Below are positions 55,801 through 64,000 of a stretch of DNA of 64,000 nucleotides, piece by piece (the first letter of the stretch is position 1; the number at the start of each line of letters is the position of its first letter). The notes beneath the pieces were generated by a model. The model worked only from the letters and a program-made list of their open reading frames with translations, was not told where the DNA came from and ran no database searches. The DNA is from Aplidium turbinatum (taxonomy: Eukaryota > Chordata > Ascidiacea > Aplousobranchia > Polyclinidae). The position numbers and the translations under genes are program-made. Where the stretch lies: assembly GCA_918807975.1 (NCBI GenBank), contig OU964919.1:32743824-32807823 (forward strand), written 5' to 3'.

Positions 55801-58800
55801 TTGTCGTGCTGCCCACGGAAGGTATCAGCGTACAAGTATAACCAAAATACTTTTCTTAAGTGCATGAAGGCAAAAAATACTTACCGGGAAGCATATTTTC
55901 GTTTTGCATACGATTCCACCGACCGACCAATCAGATTGTAGTTCTAGGTGGGGGTCGCTTAAAGTTATTCCATTACGATGTCCAGCCACACTGTCCCAGC
56001 GGTTGATTAAAACGCGTACAAAGTGGAATTATTATGCTTCCGGCAGTTGAAAAATATTTAGCTTCTAAAGTAGGCTACTGCAAAAATGTTGTTAATCAAC
56101 AATTCTTGCCATGCTGATAAGCACCGCAAGTGACAGTTGTTTAATAATTTAATCAAAGAAAGACAGTTTTGTAGACTCTCACAAAAAGGATGAAAAACCA
56201 ACCCATTGCTTTTTTAGAGGTAACGCTGTTCATGAGTTACGATAGAAACGTTTTTTCGGTGATTTCCACAATATAGGCTACTGTTCATTGCAAGATATCT
56301 TTTGTGAAGCGAAGTGACAACACCAATCTTGCTTGGCGATGAATATTCGCTATAGCCTCGCTAAGTGCCCAAAACAAAGTGGCCTCGTTTATTAGACATT
56401 GTTAAAGAAGTCAAAAGTGTTGTTAAAGGAGCTTGGCCTGGCAGTAGCGCTGTTCGACTAATTTTGTTGCTGCGGTATTCTAAGATAAATAGTAACAACA
56501 TGTAACGCTGGATACTGGGTAGCTTACGAGATGCGTTCTTTTCTAGCATGAGTCAACCTACCTAAAATTGTATTAGTGCGGCCCGCCACAGCCCTCCTTA
56601 ACGCCAAAGTGGCCCGCATGCAAAAAAGGTTGGTGACCCCTGTTCTATACTATAGCCTACTAAAGTGAAATTCCTTTTCTTGGCACAAAAAAGCAGCATA
56701 AGCGTAAGACTAACTAAAACCATGTGATCCATGTATTGCAGTGGGAAGAAGTGAGTAGTTTTGACAGCGACTTTCAAAGTACCATTCGCTCTTATCAAAT
56801 TTGCCAGGTTGAACTTGAAGAAAATAATAATTGGATACGATCTCCTTTCATACCATCACGGTAAGATATCTTTTTAATTAAAATGTTAACTTAGGCCTGT
56901 ATTTGTCTTTTTCGTGGAAAACCTTGAACATGCGAACTCTTTACAGTGCTTGTTGGACTTTACAAATGTTAGACTATTGCAGTTCATTGATTAATTATTT
57001 TGATTGGATTTTTTTCATTTTGAATTCAACAGCCTTTTCGAAGGGTAATGCTGAAATATTACTTTAATTAGAAAGACTTTAGTACTTGACTCTATGACTC
57101 AAGTCCGGTGGTCAGGTTTGACAGATGTAAGTTTCCGCTTACAGGGAGTTAAAAGTGTTTTAAGCGCATCGCTCTATTAATTCGTTGGATAAAGTGAATC
57201 AGTCTAACCAACCGTTAAATGAGCAATCAATGAATAGACGACAAAAGCGTAGCAGATTCAACTACGTCGCCACCAGAGAAATATTTTAAACTGTAAAAAA
57301 AAATATTTACTGAGAAAATATAGAAAATCAATTTTGTTTGTTAAAAGGGAATTGGCTAATCTACCTATTCAGCCCACTTTTGTGTTCTGCAGAAAATGTT
57401 TCAAAATACATGTATGTTTTGACAAATAGATCATTACTTTCATTTTATTTCGTTTGAACTAAGCGTAGGCTACATTTCTTGGAAATCGCTTTATTTTGGT
57501 TCATTACGAACAACCCTCGTCAAAAAAAAACAACGATTTTCGAAAAAATTGTATGAACAGTTTTGACTTACAGTGGTAGGCTAATTTTGTAATTAGTTTA
57601 GTCAAATTTGTAATGTCCAAAATTTTGCTTTATGAACTACTGGCATAGACTGCCATTGACAGTAATCATATTATTCCATTTAACTGATTTTCATAATTCC
57701 AGAGGTGGAAAACGCATCCAGTTGGATATTAATTTTTTTATCAATCGATGTTCTTCCAAAGCAAGCGAAAGAAAAAGCTCTAAATGCAAAGAAACCTTCA
57801 ACATTTTCTATTACGAAGCAGACTCGAATGTCGCCTCCAGCACATTCCCACCCTGGGAAGAACATCCTTATGTTAAAATAGACACAGTGGCTGGAAACGA
57901 TGACAATAAAGTCAATAAGAAAACGTTTAGTTTTGGTCCTTTGTCGCAGTAAGTCATCGTTCTAAATAGTAGCCTATTGTTTTATTGAGTTAGTTTGATG
58001 CTGATAAAAACTGACTGATATTTTCTATTTTAAAGTTCAAGTAAGCCTACCATGCAAGCATACTTTCACTAACCCTTTATGGCTTAAATCTCATAGGTTC
58101 TGTTCTTGATTTGCATTTTATTTTATATTGTGCCAAAGTTAAGTGTTGGTTAGATCGCAAAACTGCTTGTTAAGAACTTGTTTGTAATAAAACTGGTCCA
58201 TACTTATTGAAATACAGAAGCTCTGATGACACAAAATCACTCCTTCAGTACTCTTCTGCTAGTCAAGTTATTGGTAATTATAGTATATGTACCGAGATGT
58301 CAACCAAATTGGTTTAGGTTCTCATGCATCTGAAAGGGCTGTGTTCTTATCAGTATCACACAATAAGTTTGCTTGCTGCAAGCGAACAGTCATTCTTTGT
58401 CTGAAATGCAACCGAACATGTGCATTGTGCAATGGCCTTAAATTTACACTTTTGAAAAAACAGAGCCAAGTTTTAAACTATGTTCCCCCACTTTGCTTGA
58501 CTTAAACATCTTGTTTTATATTAGAAATGGAGTCTACATTGCAATACAAGACCAAGGCGCTTGTATGTCCGTGATAGCGTTACGAGTTTACTATTATTAC
58601 TGCTCTGAAACAACAAGAAACTTGGTAGAATTTCCTAAAACGATAGCAGGTGCTGGGGTGGCTTCGTTAGTGCCCGCTGAGGGAACATGTACAGAAAACG
58701 CCGAGCTGGCAACTCCTGAAGAAGGCAAGCAAAAAAATTATTGTTAAAATAAATTTCAAATGAGATGGAAATTAATTAGCATGTTTGTTTGTTTATTTAC

Positions 58801-61800
58801 CAGCTTCGAATTTTAATTAAATTGTAAATAAATTTGTCATAAAAAGCAAAACTTAGCAAAAAATGTTTTTTATTCATCAAACTTTCCAGTACGCTCAGAA
58901 ACGCCTTCTTTCGATCTCCAGGACTTAGGTATCGTTGCAGTAGCGATGGTCAGTGGCAAATACAAACTGGAAGATGTCGATGCAACAAAGGATTTCAATC
59001 TAACAGATTCAAGACAGGCTGTTATGGTAAGCCTCTTAGAAACTTCACTTGAAAGAAATCGATTCAACGTGCGCTTGATGCAAATTACTTGCACGAAATT
59101 AGAATTAATCGTTTAAGAAAGACTACTTCATATTCATATCTTCATATTGCTCTATGGAAGCCACTGGGCTTTGGAAGAAAGCACACAAAGACAAATTAAA
59201 AATTTTGTTATGAGATTTATCTACACCACAATAAAGCTTTACCAATGCGCGTGGCAAATATATCTTTAAACTAGATTAGTAGGGCTACTGATTTCAACTT
59301 CTATTTTAAGTCTTTCTTCACATCCTACCGATATAATTCTCGTTCGCTTCTATGAAGTGTGATTGCTTTTCAAAGTTCATTGCTACCATGCACCGTTTTA
59401 TGGATACTGATGACGTCAGCATAAGCTTGTCGTAAAAGCTCCAAACCTTAAACTAAAACACGTAGATTCTTGGCTGCCGAAAACCTACGTTAAGTAGACA
59501 CTTAAATAACATGATGCCGTTCTACTGGTGCAAATTAAGCTAAACTATCACAAGATGTATCAAGCGACAATCTGCTTACATTCCGACGTTTCGTCAGTCA
59601 GATACGACCGACTTCTTCAGGGAGCTAGACCAGGTAGTGACTACCTGTTTAGCATGGCAATACACACGACCATGTTGCTGAAATCAACTAAACATGTACA
59701 GTAAAATGAAAATTCAACTTCTAGACAAAAGTAAACACTCTTACCTTTTTAGCAATGCTGGTTATTTCCAGTACTTCTTGTTGTTTCTATGTAAATACAG
59801 TATACGCGTATTCAATGAAAAAATATTTGTGCTAAGTTTAAATTGCCATTTGACTCTTTAGTGCAGGGTTTCCCAAACTTTTTTGGGCCACAGACCACTA
59901 TTTGTGAATCTGTTTATGCGCGGACCCCCAATTCTAATACAAAGGTAAAAATGAATAAAACCGAATTTTGTTTATTTAAAAAACTGACAACATCATTGGG
60001 ACGGATGGGATTGCTTCTTATTGCATAAGTCATCAATTATCGGAGTTATTTGTGAAAGGCAAACTCGTAAGTCAGGGTCCACGGAAAGTCTGGACCTGTA
60101 TTTTGACTTCATGTTGATAAGAGCTGAAAATGCTGTCTCACACATGTAGGTCGTGGAAAAAGGCAATAAAATTTTAGTTGCCTTTTGAGATAGCAATGGA
60201 TATTCCTCCACAACACTCAACCAGAAAGATGCAATAGCTGTTTGATTGAAACTATAAGCATTAAAGTTCGATCAGATGATAATTTGGCTAATTCTTCTTC
60301 TTCGCGTGCTGACAGATCAGTCTTTGTAACAACAAAAGGGTTTAAAATCAAGTCAAAATTCTCATATGTCTCTTTTAAAAAGTACTTCTTGAAATGTGCC
60401 GAAAGCAATTCCAAATGTTGTGTAACGTCATAGAAAATCAACTCTTTATTAAGGATTTGTTGGTAATGTAGTCACACAGAACAGGAAACGTATCCACAAC
60501 ATTACCATTCATCCTTGTTTTCCCTATGTTGAGTTTCTTTATGAATGATGTCATTTTGTTTTGAGTAAGTAAAATGTTCGCATCTCTTCCCTGAAGTGTC
60601 AAGTTCAATTGGTTTAGAATGTTAAAAATGCCTGCCAGGTATGCAATAGTTTCCCAAGCCAAATTTCATTGGCTACTAGTGAAGCCAAGTCAGCATTGTG
60701 TGCTTGCAGGAAAACTAAAAGCTCCTCTCGCAGTTCAAAGATGCGTTCTACAAGTAGTCCACTTTTAATCCGGTAATGTCCCCGTTACCGAGGGTGGCCG
60801 GTTTCACCTCAAAGTGCCGCAATCGCCTTCACACCCTGCCTCCACATCAATCTGTCTAACGCGTCCTCTATTCTCAAGCCCACCTTGCTGCTTTCCTCCT
60901 CAACTTGCCTTCTCCACGTTTTCTTGGGTCTTCCTTGATTTCTACGGCCCTTTACCTGCAACTCCAGCGCTCTTCTCAAAACATCATCTTCAACCCTTTT
61001 CAAAACATCCTCAATTGCCCATACCACCTCACACCAACAAGTTAATTGAGAATGTTGAATACGAGAATTTTTCGTAATCAACTTTTTAACTGCAACGAAG
61101 GTGCACCAGGTAGGCTAAGATTTACGATGCTGGATAGCAAAAGCTTTCGAAATCTTTTAAGTTGTAAAGAACTGCGCAATTATCTTTGACGGGGTACGTA
61201 GCCTACTGTACAACGTATATGTGTGACTTTCTAATTTCTAGTCATATCGCCACGGACCACCTGTGCAGTCGTCGCGGACCACCAGTGGTCCGCGGACCAC
61301 AGTTTGGTAAACCCTGCTTTAGTGTACTTTAAAAGTCACTTAACTTATTGATACAAGTTTCTCAGTCAAATAGTTGTAAATCTTTACGTTTTTTAAGTTA
61401 TTCTGTTTTTTAATTGTCTTTCAAACTTGTGTAACTGCGTAATCCTAAAGTTGTACGTCATTACTTTGATCATACCACTTCGATTTGTCCATTGTTAGTT
61501 TTCAAAATCTTTAGTTTAGGCCATTTTTCAAAAAGTAATTTTACTTGATCAATCAAGAAAACTGCAGAAAAAACTGACAGAGATTGGTTAAAAAAAAACA
61601 AAAAAACGCTGATTTATCCAATTACAACAATTTCCAAACAATTTTCCGTAATTTTTATCAGCATTGTCAGAATTGAAGTAGTTTAATTCTGTCTAACACA
61701 ATCAAGAGCTTTTTGCATTGTCTATGATTTATTTCGTGCTGAGAAAATTTCCACTTTAAAATTTGTTACTTTCAGTGGAGTCTCTAAGTCTAGAAATGGA

Positions 61801-63887
61801 AGTGAACATTGAGTTGAAGTCCGCAGGATTGTCGAATTTTAGAGTGTTCAGTTTAGTGTGGCGTTTCCGTATCGCCCAAAATATTTTGGTTTTAACCAAG
61901 ACGAACGATCGCTTTGACAAATGAATTGGAAATCGCTTCCTGCCATAGACTGGTGCTTTAATAGATGGCATTTTTGTTTTGGTGATTAATGTTGTTTTAT
62001 GTTTTGGTCTGTTAATACTTTGTGATAAAGATAACAAATCAGTTTTTTCCGGTAACATCAATTTAGTCTAATCTATTAATCTATTCGAGTTAAAACATTT
62101 TTTTTTCAATAACATTGCAGACACAAAGGTGCCAAAGCGAGTATTCAAGACCCTTTTTACGTTTTCTGACATCAGTGGATAAACAAATCTCAAGCTTTTT
62201 AACTAAACGTTGTCTGAGATTTTGAAATACCTTTACTGTATCACATTACAGGAATAATTGAAAACCAGTTGATTTTTTGTCTCCGGTTTCATGTGTCCTT
62301 ACGTGTCAATAAAGTTTTCATTTTCCTTCATAGCAGAATTCTCATTACATACCAGCAAGTCGTAAATCACAACACATGCTACATTCATTCAAAACCCCTC
62401 AAAAGTAATTTCAATGCCAATCTAGAACTACGTATTTAGAGCTTGACCAGCTAGCTATTCATGTAGTTTATAAAAACCATTTCAATGCTTCGCCTACGTC
62501 AATCTTTTTAAAGAAATCGCCTTCACACACGAGGATGAACTACTATTCTAATTTCTAACCACAGACATCATTTCATGTTTAAACTGGTTTTATGATAAAA
62601 TTGACGACGCACAATCTTAGGTTTATTATTGACAAGAAGATTGACTCAGTTCCTGGTGCTTATTGTATATTGAAGTCCAGGTGCAGCTTCATGACTGTCC
62701 AAGGTGAACGTGTCGGTATTTCACTTTGAAGAGGATGTGTTCTTTTGTTGTTTTTGTAATTTAAGGCTTTGTTTGATGAATAAAGATGTTAGTACGCACC
62801 ATCAAGTAGTTGTATTTGCGTTAGCATGCTTTATTTCCGAGTTTCTGCTTACTTTTTAAACGAACTTAAATCTCTAAGATTTTTTGCAGCCAAGGACTTA
62901 AATTGATCACATCACATATCGAATAAAATGGCTCACTACAGTACAATGCTTTACTCAGCATCTTTTGTCAAATCCACCGTTACCGACAAAAGACATGATA
63001 TCTCATTCTGTTGACAGTCTCAGGTTGTTTCTAAGCTTGGTTGGAGATCAAAAGTTACTTTTTCATCTATTATTTTCAAATCATATGATAAATTTGCTTC
63101 AGCAGACTCACAAAGTTGCTCAATACGAAAACACTAAGTCTGACTTGTTTCAATGCTTTTGTTGGCTACATTTAGTTGGTCTATAGTTTTTTCTGCTCGG
63201 ATAAAAGTCAAATATACCGCAAATAATTTTTTATTTGTGCATTTGTCATGATTTGTGACATGCGAAATGAAAACACTGCATATGGAGCAGCAATTTTTTC
63301 ACATGCTTTACAAAACGTCAATAAAAACAAATAAAAAATTACAAAATAATTAGTTAGATAAGAATCAGAGGTGAACTTGTTTTATTGTATTAAAGGAGGA
63401 ATTTTCTGATCCCATTGCTGAGTTCTAAAGAATGATGCTAATTGGACATCTAATCCAAATATTTGTTTAGATATCAATATTTAGACACACTCCAAATTAT
63501 TAATAAATCTATAGATTTGCACTGTAGGAGCAAGTCCAAAAAAATTCATCCAAGGAATAAAACTCAAAGCATTTACCGTATAACCTCTTCTCACTAAAAA
63601 GAATATGAAGTTAACGAAAATTTAAGCAACATACAGTTTGGGAAGCTTATTTTTAAAGTAGGCTATGACTTCCAATTTTTATCTTTCAGCTTGCCCAGAA
63701 GGGACCTATAAAATACAGCCTGCATTAGGAAGCTGCATTCCATGCCCTCCTAACAGCGGACTCCCAACTTCATCATCTTCTTTTCCAAAATCAAAAGTTG
63801 ACAAAAGGACTTCTTCCAAAGATCAGTGTCCCTGTTATGCTGGTTATGGAAGAGCTGATGATGAAGAGATCGGTGTGGCATGCACAA
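52781..63887 (+). CDS. Eph: Eph receptor, gene 2 (5' part; continues beyond the window)
   Basis: A second Eph-type receptor gene in the same orientation, 14.6 kb after gene 1. Coding exons seen: 52781-52853, 54425-54498, 56742-56860, 57703-57948, 58525-58724, 58922-59026 and 63690-63887, which together give 338 codons and one base. They encode a signal peptide, the full ephrin-binding domain and the cysteine-rich region. FN3, transmembrane, kinase and SAM parts must lie to the right, so whether it is a working kinase cannot be judged. All intron phases equal those of gene 1, which shows descent by tandem duplication. Protein similarity is only moderate, so the duplication is not recent. One intron uses a GC donor. 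Confidence 0.88.
52854..54424. other. Intron 1 of Eph gene 2
   Basis: A 1.57-kb intron. A tandem pair of CTATCTAGTTCTAGTT-like units lies near 54216-54258. No transposon was recognised. Confidence 0.6.
54425..54498 (+). CDS. Eph: Eph gene 2 exon 2: start of the ephrin-binding domain
   Basis: It encodes EIYNTRLATSDLQWSQHS, then TPGSEG, homologous to [14 protein letters not shown] of gene 1 but two residues longer. Donor GGG|GTAAGA, phase 0. Confidence 0.9.
54499..56741. other. Intron 2 of Eph gene 2
   Basis: A 2.2-kb intron. It contains an 885-bp hAT-like element (55758-56642) just before the acceptor side. Confidence 0.7.
55758..56642. mobile_element. Non-autonomous hAT element with perfect 8-bp target duplication
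   Basis: It starts CAGAGGTCACCAACTGGCGG and ends, on the minus strand, CAGGGGTCACCAACCTTTTT. GGCCCGC-rich subterminal sequence lies at both ends, as in many hAT families. The flanks are TTCTATAC on both sides (55750-55757 and 56643-56650). No intact transposase frame is present. Confidence 0.85.
56742..56860 (+). CDS. Eph: Eph gene 2 exon 3: ephrin-binding domain
   Basis: It encodes WEEVSSFDSDFQSTIRSYQI, then CQVELEENNNWIRSPFI. The RSYQxC and NNW residues of the Eph ligand-binding domain are kept. It ends with two bases of an Arg codon. Confidence 0.92.
56861..57702. other. Intron 3 of Eph gene 2
   Basis: An 842-bp AT-rich intron with nothing recognised. Confidence 0.6.
57703..57948 (+). 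CDS. Eph: Eph gene 2 exon 4: ephrin-binding domain
   Basis: It encodes GGKRIQLDINFFINRCSSK, then CKETFNIFYYEADSN, PPWEEHPYVKIDTVAGND and KKTFSFGPLS. CKETFN.FYYE and KIDTVA are the conserved blocks. Confidence 0.93.
57949..58524. other. Intron 4 of Eph gene 2
   Basis: A 576-bp intron. A 72-codon frame inside it (58287-58505) has no exon features and is treated as chance. Confidence 0.6.
58525..58724 (+). CDS. Eph: Eph gene 2 exon 5: end of the ephrin-binding domain
   Basis: It encodes [20 protein letters not shown], then VYYYYCSETTRNLVEFP and GTCTEN. Frame and homology with exon 5 of gene 1 place the end at GAAGAAG, which is followed by GCAAGC, so the intron has a GC donor. Confidence 0.88.
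58725..58921. other. GC-AG intron 5 of Eph gene 2
   Basis: A 197-bp intron with donor AAG|GCAAGC and acceptor GATCTCCAG. No GT donor near the homologous position gives the right phase. GC-AG introns are a known minor class of U2 introns. Confidence 0.75.
58922..59026 (+). CDS. Eph: Eph gene 2 exon 6: cysteine-rich region
   Basis: It encodes LRYRCSSDGQWQIQTGRCRC, then NKGFQSNRFKTGCY. It has the same length (105 nt) and cysteine pattern as exon 6 of gene 1. The acceptor CTCCAG|GAC was chosen because it alone restores this frame. Confidence 0.88.
59579..59630 (-). ncRNA. Second hammerhead-like motif, likely Penelope-element remnant
   Basis: On the minus strand: CTGAAGA (fits CUGANGA), a 7-bp stem GTCGGTC/GACTGAC with a 6-base loop, then GAAACGTC. 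The TCC before CTGAAGA can pair with GGA after GTC, as stem I would. One extra A lies between the core and the stem. The surroundings have no coding remnant, so the Penelope assignment is by motif only. Confidence 0.4.
59993..60662 (-). pseudogene. hAT transposase C-terminal remnant
   Basis: Read on the minus strand: YLAGIFNILNQLNLTLQGRD and SFIKKLN, then HFKKYF, then LPFSTTYMCETAFSALINMK and YRSRLSVDPDLRVCLS. The last part is the hAT dimerisation region (FSTTYLCExxFSAL..K.K.R..L) found in ZBED-type proteins. The frame changes at about 60440 and 60220, so this copy is dead. The catalytic N-terminal part is missing. Confidence 0.75.
60762..61085 (-). mobile_element. LINE 3' fragment
   Basis: On the minus strand, LRRALELQVKGRRNQGRPKK, TWRRQVEEE and ALDRLMWRQGVKAIA form the basic tail after a non-LTR reverse transcriptase (GRRxRGRPxKxW...ALDRxxWR). 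It is followed by a short 3' UTR ending near GGATTAAAA. It is 5'-truncated and lies inside the hAT element at 59864-61316. Confidence 0.65.
61756..62061 (-). other. Unrecognised basic 101-codon open frame in an intron
   Basis: A Lys/Arg/Ser/Thr-rich frame (KHKTTLITKTKMPS, YGRKRFPIHLSKRSF) on the minus strand. It matches no family known to me and has no start context or neighbours to support it. It could be a repeat remnant or chance. Confidence 0.2.
63690..63887 (+). CDS. Eph: Eph gene 2 exon 7: cysteine-rich region
   Basis: It encodes ACPEGTYKIQPALGSCIPCP, then a serine-rich loop, CPCYAGYGRADDEE and ACT. It is homologous to exon 7 of gene 1 but 14 residues longer in the serine loop. Donor A|GTGAGT. 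The next exon, FN3-1, is beyond the window. Confidence 0.92.
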
Positions 63888-64000
63888 GTGAGTGAAACAA
63901 AATGTCTGTCTTTTGGTAAGCTGGAATTGTAATGAAGAAGAAGAGCGATTGTCTCTTGACATGTTACAACCAGGTTAAACTGGTTTGAAATGCTCTAAAA
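63888..64000. other. Start of intron 7 of Eph gene 2
   Basis: Intron sequence up to the window end. Confidence 0.7.

Larger units (their letters stand above)
59864..61316 (-). mobile_element. hAT (ZBED/Charlie-like) element with perfect target duplication
   Basis: Ends CAGGGTTTCCCAAACTTTTT and, on the minus strand, CAGGGTTTACCAAACTGTGG. The flanks are CTTTAGTG on both sides (59856-59863 and 61317-61324). The minus strand carries transposase remnants in two or three frames between 59993 and 60662. A LINE 3' end is inserted at about 60762-61085. Subterminal GGACCAC-rich repeats occur at both ends. Confidence 0.85.
59027..63689. other. Intron 6 of Eph gene 2
   Basis: A 4.7-kb intron with a Penelope-like motif (59579-59630), a hAT transposon (59864-61316) and an insertion of a LINE end within it. 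A basic 101-codon minus frame (61756-62061) is not recognised. Confidence 0.6.

Noticed and set aside
58287-58505. Cysteine-rich 72-codon frame before exon 5 of gene 2
   Set aside because: It sits wholly in intron 4, is out of phase with both neighbours, and has no counterpart in gene 1.
60814-61077. 87-codon Pro/Ser-rich frame on the plus strand
   Set aside because: Antisense shadow of the LINE 3' coding fragment.

Overview
This is eukaryotic, animal DNA: AT-rich, with large spliced genes, GT-AG introns and many transposon copies. It carries two tandem Eph receptor tyrosine kinase genes on the + strand. Divergent, duplicated Eph genes suggest an invertebrate deuterostome. An ascidian tunicate is my best guess, but that is an inference from gene content, not a species identification. 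Layout: 1-6.7 kb holds only mobile DNA, namely a short hAT remnant (1382-1929) and a 3.4 kb terminal-inverted-repeat element (2391-5801) that carries a broken protein with an XPG/FEN1-like nuclease part and is probably Academ-like. 6696-38143 is Eph gene 1, complete, with 17 coding exons and 1045 codons. 38.1-52.8 kb is intergenic and contains a nest of transposons inside transposons (40160-49733). 52781-63887 is the first seven coding exons of Eph gene 2, which runs off the right end of the window. Eph gene 1 encodes, in order, a signal peptide, ephrin-binding domain, cysteine-rich region, two fibronectin III domains, a transmembrane segment, a juxtamembrane region with tyrosines, an intact kinase, a SAM domain and a C-terminal VAV that could bind PDZ domains. 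Gene 2 shows the same first seven exons with the same intron phases, so the pair arose by tandem duplication. Eph receptors bind membrane-bound ephrins on neighbouring cells and control adhesion and repulsion. The introns and the intergenic gap hold many non-autonomous DNA transposons with target-site duplications readable in the sequence: several hAT copies, a piggyBac-like copy, a pogo-like copy, a long foldback element and two related 75-bp palindromes. There are also Penelope-like retroelement pieces with hammerhead-like cores, a LINE 3' end, two tRNA-derived sequences, a young defective BEL/Pao LTR element and a Gypsy-like fragment. The layer order at 40.8-49.7 kb is hAT, then a second hAT, then a BEL/Pao element, then a MITE, with a Penelope-like piece also inside the second hAT.
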